Positions 1 through 11,500 of a stretch of DNA of 64,000 bases are shown here, in pieces. The stretch's first letter is position 1, and each line of letters starts with the position of its first letter. The stretch lies in NCBI RefSeq assembly GCF_028583425.1, contig NC_072793.1:101355689-101419688 (forward strand), in the 5' to 3' direction. The notes beneath the pieces were generated by a model. It made no database searches, was not told the DNA's origin, and was given only the letters and a program-made list of their open reading frames with translations. The translations under genes were made by a program, and so were the position numbers. Origin of the DNA: Eublepharis macularius (Eukaryota > Chordata > Lepidosauria > Squamata > Eublepharidae).

Positions 1-1810
1 GCAGCTATTCACTGTTCTTCAAGCTGTTTCTTGGAAAAGTCCAAAGTAGTTCCCAGAAGCATGACCAATATTATAGACATCCATTGCTCACAATTTTGTT
101 CCTTGAACTGTTAAAATGTCTGTGACCATTCAAGTGATATTGCAACAGCTTAGCCAGGCAGTGTCAGAGGCCTCATTGCCACAAGCACAGTACCAAGAGA
201 TATTTGGGTGCAACTACCATGGAGGCCTACTAGTAAATGCCCATGACAAACAACACAATCCTTGAGGCAAGAAGAATTTCCAGAGGCAGTCAGGCATGCC
301 ATGCAGCCCATATTAATTCGTGTATCATAAAAGCAGGATCATGGATACATCCAAATTTAATATTAAGTCGCAGTTTGATTTTAAGATTGGATGTCATAAA
401 GCCATGACACATAGTAATGTTGATTTTTGTTTGTTTCTGCAGAGCAGTATGGTAAAATTTCCTCAAACTCTCTCATATGGCAATAATTAAGGTTGAAGAG
501 TTGGTTAACTTTTTGATATGATTCCAACATAGTGGCGTTTTCTGATTCTAGTACTGAACAAAAGGATTGATCCTGTTGTCCATACAATTGACAACATTTT
601 ATACTACTTGACAGCAGAATCTAACCTCTAGGAGCTGGGTCTTAGCAGCGGGTTTGGAGAGTCATAAATGGGTAAGTTTAGTATATTATCAATAGACTAT
701 TCTAATAATTCATCTGTTGATATTTTTACTACCAGAAGAAGGATGTGTGTCAATATTTGTGTTTTGTGCTTCTTCATTCTTTTCATATATTTGTATTTTT
801 GGAACTCTGTTCATCATAATTGGAAACAAGCTTAATCCAGACAGAATTCCTAATCTTCTTAATCAAGTGCCATCTCAGATCCAATGATGTTTGTTTCATA
901 ATTTTATTTAACTTGTACCAATGAGATAGTTGGGCATTATCTCTCATTTCACTGAATCATTTGAATTTAATTTCAGTGAGTGGAGTTTATACATCAGGGC
1001 AATTGAAAACATAAATATTTATGCATTTTAGAAAACATCTATACTGAACTAATAAAAAGAAAGATTATCACAAGACTCAGGAGCCAATAATGCATCTGGT
1101 CTAAATTGTTTCTGTAGACATTGGGCTGAACTCAGCAATCTTCAGATGCAAAGACTGAAATATCTTTCTTGTGTTCTCCTTGCCCCCAGCAGTCTTTTCT
1201 GATCCTGAGAAAGTGTACTCCTGGGGACATAGGAGATGCAAGGACTAACTGCCACATAGGTCAGGAATATACAGAGGGGGCAAAATTGCTCCTGTCGGAC
1301 TAAACTTTCCAGGGGTTGGAAAGGACTGGAGGGGGGCAAGAAAGATCTGTGACCACCAGTACTTTCCACTGATGGATCATTGGATACAGCCCAGTGATGA
1401 AATTACACATATTGCCTGTTTGAAGCTGGGGATTATGAACATTTTTCCTGTCAGGTACTATGTAGGATTTGAAAGAAGCATTTATGCCCAATGGCTGAGA
1501 GAGGGAGTAAATTCCAGCCTCAGCCCATCTTTCCCATATGATTGTACTATTGCCCAATTTAAAACAGCGATTGTTATTGTTATCTCTTGATAACTTTTAT
1601 TTTTGGCAGGCTTTAAAACAAAATTCCAGAAGTTGTCAGCTGTGAAATACTGATTACCTTTGTATGTTATTTATCAAATGCTGTCAGGTAAAAAACTACC
1701 TCAGTTGTCAAATACTGTTACGTACCAATGAACAAAAACATATCAAATACATGATAACAGTAGTTTCCAAACTTGTCTTCCAAGAAACTAAGGATCAGTT
1801 GGAAGCTTTT
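1..1810. other. No recognised feature (AT-rich non-coding)
   Basis: I see no supported gene, RNA or repeat here. Short open frames exist, including a 68-codon one on the minus strand near 381-587, but none shows a family motif, a splice context or a promoter that I recognise. Confidence 0.5.
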
Positions 1811-1814
1811 TAAG

Positions 1815-2040
1815 TGTTCCTCAATAAGATCTCTGTCCAGCTCACATTTTCACCCTGTCCCTCCTCCAAGGAGCTCAGGGCAGCACACAAGCTTCTCCCG
1901 TCCTCCATTTTATCTTCACAACAATATTGTTAGTAGATTAAGACAAGAGGCAGTGACTGGCCCAAGGCCACCTCATGAGCTTTATAATCAAAAGGGGATT
2001 TGAATCAAGGCCTCACTAGTCCTTCTTGTATGCTGAATAG
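1815..2040 (-). repeat. tRNA-derived SINE, degenerate
   Basis: Read on the minus strand, this has a tRNA-like head near 2000-2040, including a decayed B-box (the complement of GGATTTGAATC near 1995). A 'tggcccaaggccacc' body and a tail ending in 'ccctgagctcctt' (complement of 1865-1880) follow. A plus-strand relative with the same order of blocks lies at 61605-61800. It is a non-coding retroposon that would be mobilised by a LINE in trans. The family assignment is by pattern only. Confidence 0.6.
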
Positions 2041-2135
2041 CCAAAGGGGAATATTGTGCATGTTCTTCTAGAGCAGTGTTAACAATTGCTTGTGACAATG
2101 TCCAACAATACCTTGTGTGAATTGAATGTGCACCG

Positions 2136-2600
2136 TAGACAGGGTTGCCTATACCCTCCTGGTGGGACACAGGGGCCCACTACTCACTAGGATAATGATC
2201 TTCAAGTGCGCTTATCCTGGCACCAATGCAATGATGTTGCTTCCTGAAGTGAAGTTGTCGTGCCAGTGCCAGAAGTGCTTCCATGCTTTGCAAATGGCTG
2301 AAGCAGCCCATTTGGGGCCAAAATGGGCCCCCATGAAGCACGGGAGCACTCCCATGGCCAGTGCAATGATATCATTTCAGGAAGTGATGCTGCTGTGCCC
2401 CTCCAGAAGCGCGCTCTTGACATGCTTGCCTGGGTTGCCTGCTGGTGGTGGGTGATAGCCAGGCAATTTGCAACTTCCCGCTGATTGCCAGTGATTGGCA
2501 TGCAATAGGGCAAATAACTGGGAGTTTGCTTGCCATTGGCAGGCACTCTCAGAACCCTAACTGTAGAACATGTCCTAGAATATTCTGCAGAACACATAGG
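2136..2600. repeat. GC-rich dispersed repeat with CRE/ETS-like palindromes
   Basis: This GC-rich block begins with GGGTTGCC and carries two imperfect palindromes, near 2229-2262 and 2359-2393. Both follow the pattern 'ATGATGTCACTTCC-GGAAGTGA-GTCAT' in decayed form. Its right part resembles, in reverse complement, the copy at 22795-22930 (same 'gcaaactcc...tttgcc...gatcagcgggaag' order). It is non-coding, and I cannot name the family. Confidence 0.6.
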
Positions 2601-2878
2601 CCCTGTTCTAGGGTGCACATTTAATGCTGTAATTTGGAACACTCAGTTGTTCAATGGGACAAGTGTCTGTGGCTTTTTTCACAGACAACCAGATTTTTTA
2701 AAAGTAGAAAGTTTGAAAATCATTGTGATACGTCTTTGTAAATCAGTTATCAGTATGGTCAATATTGTCAAATGTTAAATACCATTGCATGTCAACTACC
2801 AAAGCCTGTAAAATGTCAGTTATCAAATACTGAAATCAGATTTCTTTTGGTGTTAAATCCAGATTTAAATTGACCAAT

Positions 2879-2965
2879 ATGATTTATTTATTTACTTACT
2901 TGCTTACTTCATTTATAGTCCACTTTACTCACTGAGATTCAAGGAAGATTACAAAATTTTTTAAA
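2879..2965 (-). repeat. LINE 3' tail fragment
   Basis: A (TTTA)n-rich run followed by 'atagtccactttactcactgagattcaagg' is the reverse complement of a LINE 3' tail. The same tail occurs on the plus strand at 55940-56046. No coding part remains. Confidence 0.5.
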
Positions 2966-4481
2966 ATACAGCGAAAATAAAGATGAATACTAGGTAAGTA
3001 CATATCTAGTATTCATCCAGAAAGTAGTTGACATCATATTTTTCAGAGTAGAATTTTGAGAATTGTTGGGAGGAAATTCATTTTAACTGTAGCAAATTGG
3101 ATCACATTGATCCTCAAAGAGACCAATCTAAGGGGTTAGCTAGGACTGTTGTATCCTTGATGATACAGCTAAACACCAGCAGCTACTTATACGTTGGGTT
3201 TGGGGGGGCGCATTTTTCTGTTTCCCTAATGTTAATGATAAAGCTTCTTTATAAAAGCATATAATAGTAAGGAATTGTGATGAACATTGCTCCCTAGTGT
3301 TAAAAAAGGCACTGAGAAGCTTGTTCAAACTTTTTTACAGTGCCCTGGCATTCTGTTCCAATGGGTCATGCTGTCAGAGAACTCATTGTGTCATCACGAG
3401 TCATGGATGGGAAAGTTAATGCAGCCCATTGGAAGGTTAAGCTCTAAAGTCAGCTGCACAGGGATAAAGATGTCAACATCAGGGACTTCACAATATTCAG
3501 CATTTGGCTCTGACTCTCTTGGAGCATTGGGCTTGGCTTTGGCAAGGCAGAAAAGATCTCAAAGACTGCTTTTCTCTGCCAGCAGCTTCTAGAGTATAGG
3601 TCCCTGAACAGATGTTGGTAATGGAGGATGACACATGCCAGAGGGGAGTATGAAATGGAATTTCTCATAGTGTTTATTTATTTAGATTTTAAAGATACAC
3701 CATCAGGCAGGTCTCAGGCAGGTAGAATTATTTAAAACAGAAAGTAAAATATCCACATGCCAATTTAATCTGGTTTCTGAAAATAGCTTACCCTGAAAGT
3801 TTTATAGGACTTCCTGAAAATTTTCATCCTCTTGGCAAAAGAACTCCACGTACTGAGCCAAGGGGAAAGGTGGTGTATAAATGTTTTAATAAACAAATCT
3901 GATAAATAAACAATTCCAGGTATTTGGACTTGGCACATGGATGGTATGCTGAAGATGGTACTCTCTGCTCATCTGGGAGTGGGAGGTGTTTTAAATGTAG
4001 TTTCCTTTCTAAGAAATTCTCAAGCCTTCCTGGAAATTTCATCTTCTAACCTAGCAGCATGGAATTCCCTACACAGCTGGACTCTGATAAAGACAGGTTG
4101 TGGTTGTACAGGAGAAATGAAGCAACTGCATTCTGCACATTCTTTATTATTATGTATATTTCAAGGCTGATCCCCAGCATTAGACACAAGGTTCCTGGGC
4201 TAAACCCTGGCTCAGATTAGGATCTGTATTTTTTTTCCGATAGCCACTTCTTGATCTGATAATATATAAAACACAGCTGTGACATCTCCTGCTCTTCTCA
4301 GTTTTGGTGACCTTCATCCTCTGCCTGTTCAAATAGTCTCAAATAGGATTCTGCTTGCTATAGTAGATATGAGAACAGGGTAGACTGTAGGAGGAGGAAG
4401 GATGTTGCAGAAATGGTGGTTGTACAGTTTCCCATTTCCTCAAAATTTTTATTTTTATATCCAGCATCTTTGAGTTGTGAC
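2966..4481. other. No recognised feature
   Basis: Mixed-composition non-coding sequence. A short stretch at about 3850-3895, 'ggaaaggtggtgtataaatg' followed by AATAAA, looks like the end of an old L2-type tail. I see nothing else that can be supported. Confidence 0.4.
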
Positions 4482-4691
4482 CTGGCAACCTGAAGTTGCT
4501 TTGGGCAATATTTTCAAAATGGGCACTTAGAATTGCTCTTGTCAGGAGCACACTTCATCAGAGCTTCAATGGCAGTTGTGGAATAAGATTCTATTGCAGT
4601 CATGGAAGCTCTGCTGAAGTTTGTTCCTGACAAGAACAATTCAAAGTGCCAGTTTTGAAAATAATTGCCCAAAGCAACTTAGGGTTGCCAG
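4482..4691. repeat. Foldback MITE-like element
   Basis: Two arms, about 4482-4571 and 4600-4691, are long imperfect inverted repeats around a short loop. The outer ends are CTGGCAACC and its complement GGTTGCCAG. Matching internal blocks include 'aagttgctttgggcaat' on the left and its complement on the right. No open frame and no clear target duplication are visible. It is probably a non-autonomous DNA transposon, or a head-to-head pair of one repeat. Confidence 0.75.
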
Positions 4692-4904
4692 ATCAAAAGG
4701 GATACTGCCATATCCTGTTTCAGACACAGCTTGTGAATCCAGACAGAACAAGTCCCACATTCAGAGTTGCAGTGCTTTTTAATCTTGAGGCTACAAAAGC
4801 ATGCATTTTATGTCTGTTTGCTAAGTGTCTCATTCAAGCCATTTAATTCACTCCCTGTTTTCACTAGTAATGTACTGCTTGAATGGGGGTGTCATTAAGG
4901 GTTG

Positions 4905-5085
4905 CTAATCTCCAGGGAGGGCCTGGAGATCTTCCGGGATACAGAGATCCATTCGCTTGGAGGAAATGGCTGCTTTGGAGGGTGGGCTCTATGGCATTAT
5001 ACCCTACTGAGGTCGTGTCATCCCCAGGCTCCACCCCAAATATCCAGGAATTTCCCAACCCAGACTTGGCAACCCTGGTGTCATT
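4905..5085. repeat. Dispersed 'GGGTTGC...GGCAACCC' repeat
   Basis: A block of about 180 bp bounded by GGGTTGCTAATC and the complementary-type end TTGGCAACCC. The interior reads 'ctggagat...gaaatggctgctttggagggtgg...ccccaggctcc...aggaatttcccaaccc'. Relatives occur at 23250-23390 on the plus strand and 24228-24437 on the minus strand. It is non-coding, and the terminal inverted motif suggests a DNA-transposon origin. Confidence 0.65.
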
Positions 5086-5694
5086 TGATACTGCAGGGTA
5101 AATGGAATGAAAACTCAAATGTGCATTTGATTTGAAAATGGCCCTCTTCCACTTACTTTTTCTTTAGCAAATTAACAATATTCAGAAGTGATACATTCCA
5201 GACTAAAAGACATTTTTTTGTGATAACTACCTCCAGATGGGACCCTATCAGGATCTGATGAGTCCTAAGAACAATTTTGATTGATGAGTGAGTTGTCATG
5301 ATCTCTGTGCTCCAACAGAAACCAAGATGTGGAATTGGCTTATAGAAAGATGCTGAGGCATGTGCTGGGAACAGAAAGAAAAATAAGGAGCGCATCAAAT
5401 CTTTACCATACCTGTGAATATCTTAGGTGCACACATACACATCTACATACATCTAGCTGAATACTAGAACAGGAGCAGTCCAACAGTGTGTGTGAATGAC
5501 TGAGTTGACTTGGGAAAAGTTCTGACATTTCTTCAAAAGATACTTCAGCCAGTAGAAGCTTTTGCTCCCATGAAAGCACCACAGTGGGGGAAAAAAACAT
5601 TTACCTATTCACTATGTTTGACACCTATCTTTCTTCTTACAAAAGATCTGTGCCTCTAGCTGCTGTATAACAGTAGGTGAAAAATAGTAAAATC
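5086..5694. other. No recognised feature
   Basis: About 600 bp of non-coding sequence in which I see no repeat, RNA or exon. Confidence 0.4.
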
Positions 5695-5935
5695 AAACAA
5701 CAACAACAACATTCGATTTATATACCACCCTTCAGGACAACTTAATGCCCACTCAGAGTGGTTTACAAAGTATGTCATAATTATCCCCACAACAAAACAC
5801 CTTGTGAGGTGGGTGGGGCTGAGAGAGCTCCAGAGAGCCGTGACTAGCCCAAAGTCACCCATCTGGCTTCAAGTGGAGGAGTGGGGAATCAAATCCAGCT
5901 CTCCAGATTAGAGTCCCACGCTCTAATCAACAGTA
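5695..5935 (-). repeat. tRNA-derived SINE with (GTT)n tail
   Basis: On the minus strand this starts with a tRNA-like head ('gtgggactctaatctggag', then a B-box-like GGATTTGATTCCCC). The body 'ccactcctccacttgaagcc' follows, and it ends 'gggtggtatataaatcgaatg(ttg)n' at 5696-5730. The tail motif GGTATATAAATYGAAT is shared with the 3' end of the L2-like LINE copies at 33585 and 39178, so L2 machinery is the likely driver. Copies: 60112-60366 and 61872-62076. Confidence 0.8.
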
Positions 5936-6054
5936 GATTTATCCTTGACCTGAGCAATCATGTAAGGGACAATTCACAATGCCTCTAAGTCTAACAGCAC
6001 TAAGAAGGTGCTTTTAGTGATAATGAATCTGTCAGCATTCCTTGAACTAGATAG

Positions 6055-6236
6055 CTCAGTTGAGCCTGATCTCATCAGATCTCAGAAGCTAAGCAGGGCT
6101 GGCCTTGGTTAGTAATTGGATGGGAAACCATCCATACCAGGGTTGCAGAAGCAGGCAATGGCAAACCACCTCTGTTAGTCTCTTGCCATGAAAACCCTGC
6201 AAGTGTTGCCATAAGTCATCTATGACTTGCGGGGAC
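6055..6236 (+). repeat. 5S-rRNA-derived SINE
   Basis: Positions 6063-6130 closely follow the internal-promoter half of vertebrate 5S rRNA: 'cctgatctcatcagatct', GAAGCTAAGCAGGG, 'cctTGGTTAGTA-TTGGATGGGA'. The downstream body ends 'gttgccataagtcatctatgacttg'. This matches the 5S-derived SINE type known from squamates. It is not a functional 5S gene: the 5' third is missing and a SINE body replaces the 3' end. Copies: 57003-57175 and 58231-58432. Confidence 0.85.
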
Positions 6237-7915
6237 TCTCCACCAATCTGTCAACATAATGTCCGAGTCATTGAGGAGGAGAGAATAGTACAGGAAATCA
6301 CCTTTACTCTTGTCAGCAGAACCAAGTTAGCCAGCCTGGTAGGCTTCACCATTGTCCCCTCAGTTCAAATTACTAAAACTTTAAATGGGTTGAGAGAGAA
6401 TTTTGTCATTTGTAAGTTTCCTGGCTTATGACAATACAATAAAGGCAATGCAGTAACTCGATGTGTTGTGTGTTACTGGTATTCCTTTTCTGATGCTTGC
6501 AAAAGTGGAAGCAATTAATGGAGTCTTATCTAAACATGAGCAGATTCCCTCAGATCTACTCCGTTATTGGTCCACTTTTCCATTGTATTTAGGGTTCTGC
6601 TTTGATTATTTTCCAGTGTTAAGGATCAGAAAGTCGATAATAGATTTTCTGTTGGGGAGGTGTATTTATTCCTTTAATTTTTTTAAAAAAAATTATGAAT
6701 CTAATTTAATTTACTTCCTTGGATGAAAACACTTCTTGATTTTTGTTAGTTTTCTCTCTGGTCCTATACAGCACAAACCAAGAAGCCCATCAAAATTAAC
6801 CTCCATGCTACCAACCCCCCCCCCAACATTTTATTTTTATGTTGCATAAGAGTGAAACTGTACTTTTAATTCAGAACCAATCTCTTATGTGCCAAACAAT
6901 TTATTACTTTTTTAAAAAAATCCATCCCTCAAGATTACTTCTGCACAACACATCAACACTAACAACAGGAGGATATTTTGAATTAAAAAAAATTGTATGC
7001 ATTTCAGAAATAGAAACCTGAAAAGATGCCAGATTCTAGCTTTATGGATTCTGCTTCTATAAATATCACCGATAATATGGAGCCAAAAATTGAGGGAGAA
7101 ATTTGGCACAGGAGGATTTTATAAGCATCTTCCTTCTTTTCAATGAAAGTGGCTTTAGCTTCTTTGTCAACTGCTTCCTGCCCTATTTGCCTGCCTATGG
7201 ATTTTGGATTGCCACTGAATTATTTTCAGACTAGTCTAATATTGGTTCATTGCTTAGATCCAAGGCAAAGAAAAACATACCTTCAAGCTACCGGGACTAG
7301 TATTTATATTTACAAACAGTGAATGAACTTGGACATGCAAATGAACCATTGCCATTTCCCTCTCTTCCTTTGGCTTCAGGTTGAGAAGGACCACATCATT
7401 ATACACAGTGTTGTGTGCAGGGCCAACGTCCACTGGGGCCAGGGTATCCCAGTAGGTCTTCCATATATCTCATTGCTGTACATCCATGGTGTCCACGTTT
7501 CATTTTTTAAAAAATGCCTTGGGTTACGTTTCCACTATGGAAACATTCAGGTTATAGAAGGAACATAAGATTCTGGTTCAAAATATCCCTGCTGTCACAA
7601 GTAAAATTTGTTTGGTGTTTGGCAGGACTGCCCAACTTACAACCCTATGTATCTTTACTTTAAGATGAGTTCCATTGCTGTATTTAGGACTAAGCTTCAC
7701 TTCAGTGTGATAGTCCAATACTAGTTATTTTTTTCACAATACTAGTTATTTTTCTTTTATTTTTCAGAATAGGAACAGAGGAAATAACTGAAAAAGGCAA
7801 TCCTGCTGCAACCCCCCCCCCCGAATGCATTGTTTAATAGAGACAGCTGGCCAGTCTCATTGGAGGTGGGTCTCGTGGTTTGGGGGGTAAGTAAGATGAA
7901 TTCTTTTATTGGATT
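6237..7915. other. No recognised feature
   Basis: AT-rich, non-coding. It contains poly-C runs near 6817 and 7811 and a short direct repeat, 'cacaatactagttattttt', near 7712-7752. I see no exon or named repeat. Confidence 0.4.
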
Positions 7916-7930
7916 GACATTGGTTAATTA
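7916..7930. repeat. L1 target-site duplication (3' side of element)
   Basis: GACATTGGTTAATTA is repeated exactly at 14046-14060. It lies directly next to the poly-T (antisense poly-A) at 7931. It marks the insertion of the L1 by target-primed reverse transcription. Confidence 0.95.
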
Positions 7931-8593
7931 TTTTTTTTTTTAAAAATTTTTTTATTGGGTTAGAACATTAATATTTTTACATTACATTACATTCAATTTT
8001 TCCCTAATTTTCCGTTTCTAACCCCCTCCCTTTCCCCCCCTTTTGTTGACTTCCAACAGCTTTCCCACCCTCTGTCCCTTTTCCCTTACTTCTATTAATT
8101 TCCTCTGTCTAAAACAAATCTATATTCTCCATTATATTAAGCAGTACATCTTTAACTCTTTTACTTATTATACATCCAAACTATACTTCTTTAGATAAAC
8201 AATTTATCCCATTTTCCAATTTTAAATATTTCTATATATCATAAACCATAAAAATTTCCCACATTTAAATCAAACAATTTGATTTGTTCTCTATATATTA
8301 ATCATTTCTTCTTTTTATAGTATTTCTATATAACTCATCACATAGTCAGTCGTTTTAACTCTTCTATACATTCAGTTTGGTGCATATAAGTCTTATCAAG
8401 TAAAAAAAAATATTGTTAATTACTCAATCCTCATGTTTAAACCGTTAATTATTCTCTATCAATATTCTATCAATTAACCTTTACATATCTATATATATAT
8501 CTCAATCAATTAATTAATCTAACTGCTTATAAATTCACATTTCTCTTCCTCCCCCGGTAAAGTCACCCCTCTCTTTTATACTTTTATTGTACT
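7931..8593 (-). other. L1 3' UTR with G-rich polypurine tract
   Basis: Non-coding part between the ORF2 stop and the poly-A. On the minus strand, 8040-8022 reads G7-AAA-GGG-A-GGGGG, which could supply four G-runs for a quadruplex. A G-rich polypurine tract is a known feature of L1 3' UTRs. The rest is AT-rich. Confidence 0.8.
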
Positions 8594-11500
8594 TCAGTAG
8601 TTCTCAAACTGCCACAGTTTTCCTCCCACCTCCCACTTCTTCTCCAGATATTGTTTCAGCTTCTCCCAGTCTGTGTTAAACTGCCCTGAGTCCAGATCTC
8701 TCAGTTTTCTTGTCATCTTGTCCATTTCAGCCATATACAGCAATTTGTAGATCCAATCTTCAATAGTTGGCACTTCTAGTACTTTCCATTTCTGCGCATA
8801 CAAAAGTCTAGCTGCTGCAGTCATATAAAATATCAACGTCCTATGATGGGCTGGAATTCCCTCCATTCCCAAGTTTAGCAGCAGGAGTTCTGGGTTCTTA
8901 TTTATTTGAAACTGTAAAATTTCACTCATTTCTCTTATTATTTCCCCCCAGAACTGCCTAGCTACCTCACACGACCACCACATATGATAGAGGGAGCCCT
9001 CATGCTTCCTACATTTCCAGCATTTATTAGAAGTGTTCAAATTCCCTAGCGCAATCTTCTTTGGTGTCATGTACCAACGATAGATCATTTTAAAAATGTT
9101 CTCTTTAATATTAATACATGTCGTTGTCTTCATTGTAGTTTTCCACAAGTATTCCCATGCCTCCATTGTTATTTCTTTATTGAAATTTATAGCCCATTTC
9201 ACCATCTGTGTTTTAACTATCTCATCCTCAGTGTACCATTTCAACAATACTTGGTATACCTTGGATATTCTTTTCTTGTCTTCTTTAAGAAGGGTCTGCT
9301 CTAGTTCCGAGTTCTCTGTTCGTATGCCCCCTTTTGCAGAGTCCGAATTATATAAGTCTCTAATCTGTCTGTACTGGAACCAATCATAGTTAGGTGATAG
9401 TTCCTCTTGCGTCTTTATTCTAAGTTTAGATACTTCAGTTTTAGTTATTTCTTTGTACGTTAAACATTGTTGTTCATTATCAACAGCTCTCGGATCTATC
9501 ACCTCATATGGAACCACCCACAAGGGGGTTCCTTCTTGTAGGTAAATTCTGTACTTCTTCCAGATTATATATAAACTTTTCCTTACAAAATGATGCAGGA
9601 ACATCGAGTTGACCTTTACTTTGTCATGCCATAGGTATGCGTGCCATCCAAAAATTTTTTTATATCCCTCTAGGGCTAATAGTTTCTTATTCTTTAATGT
9701 CATCCACTCTTTTAACCAAACTAGGCAGATTGCATCATGGTAAAGTCTCAGGTTGGGCAGTTGCATTCCGCCTCTTTCCTTTGCATCTTGTAGAACTTTT
9801 ACTTTCACTCGAGGCTTCTTGCCTGCCCAGACAAAATCTGATATTTTCCTCTGCCATTTTTCAAATTGCTTAGAGTCTCTGATGATTGGTATTGTCTGTA
9901 GCAAAAACATTACTCTTGGTAACACATTCATCTTAACTGCTGCAATCCTGCCCAACCATGACAAATTCAGTCTATTCCATTTGATCAAGTCTCTCTCTAT
10001 CTGAGTCCATAATTTTTCATAATTATTCTTGAACAAATCTATATTTTTTGCAGTCAGCTCAACTCCCAAATATTTCACCTTACTAGTTACTTCACAGTCC
10101 GTTGTTTCCATTAACAATTGTTGTTTCTGCTTAGTCATGTTTTTACATAATATCTTTGACTTCTTTTTGTTAATGAAGAAACCTGCCAAGTCACCAAACT
10201 CCTTGATCTTATCTATCACTTTTGGCATGTTCTCCAATGGATCTTCTACAATTAACATTATGTCATCTGCAAATGCTCTAACCTTGTATGAATAGTCCCT
10301 TATTTTTATTCCTCGTATTTCCTCATCTTGTCGTATTTGTATCATCAGAATCTCCAATACTAAAATAAACAACAATGGAGATAACGGGCAACCTTGTCTT
10401 GTTCCTTTACTAATCGTCAATTTCTTGGTCAGTTCATCATTCACTACAATTGCTGCAGTCTGGTCTCTATAAATTTCTTTAATTGCTCTGATGAATCTTT
10501 CTCCCAATTGTAGCTTTTCCATAGTGGCAAACAAAAAATCCCAGTTTAAATTGTCAAACGCTTTTTCGGCGTCTACAAAGAAGAAACCAACCTCTTTATC
10601 ACAACGCTTGTCATAGTATTCAATAGCATTGATCACTGTCCTTAAATTGTCTCTTATTTGTCTGTCCGGCAAAAAGCCTGCTTGTTCTTCCTCTATGACT
10701 TCCGAGAGCCACCCCTTCAGTCTCTCCGCCAATATCTTCGCAAAAATTTTATAATCATTGTTAAGTAATGATATAGGCCTGTAATTTTTCACGTTAGTCA
10801 GATCTTGGCCCTCTTTTGGGATCAATGATATATTCGCTTCGCTCCAAGTGTCTGGAATTCTTTGATCCCTAAAAATTCCGTTCATCACCTCTTTTAGGAA
10901 TGGTGCCAGTTCGTTGGCCATTGTCTTATAAAATTTAGCCGTAAGTCCATCTGGCCCTGGCGCCTTTCCTAGATTTGCGGATTGTATTGCCTTACTTATT
11001 TCCTCATCAGTTACTTCACTGTTCAACTTATTTCTCCAAGCTTCCGAGATCTCTGGAAGTTTGGTTTTCTCCAAATATGATGCTATTGATTCTTTGGTTA
11101 CTTCTTTTTTATTATACAGCTTAGCATAGAATTTATAAAAGGCTCTACTAATGGTAGTTTGCTCCAGGTACGTTTTATTTTCTTCACAAATTTTATTTAT
11201 TATTTTCTTTTCCCTTTTCTTCTTCAATTGCCATGCCAAATATTTCCCAGGTTTATTAGCACCCTCAAAAGCTTTTTGATTCAGTCTTTTAAGGTTCCAC
11301 TCCAATTCTTTATTACTCATTGCTGTTAACTGTTCTTGAAGAATTTTGATTTCCTGATGTATTTTCTTTTTCCCTGGTCTCTTTTTTAACTGTACTTCTT
11401 TGGCCTTTATTTTCTCCTCAATCTCTTGTCTTTTCTCCTCTTTCTTTTTCCTTGCTCTGCCATTTAAGTCCATTAGTATGCCCCTTACAACCGCCTTGTA

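Noticed and set aside
6063-6130. Functional 5S rRNA gene
   Set aside because: Only the promoter-containing part matches 5S; the 5' third is missing and a SINE body replaces the 3' end.
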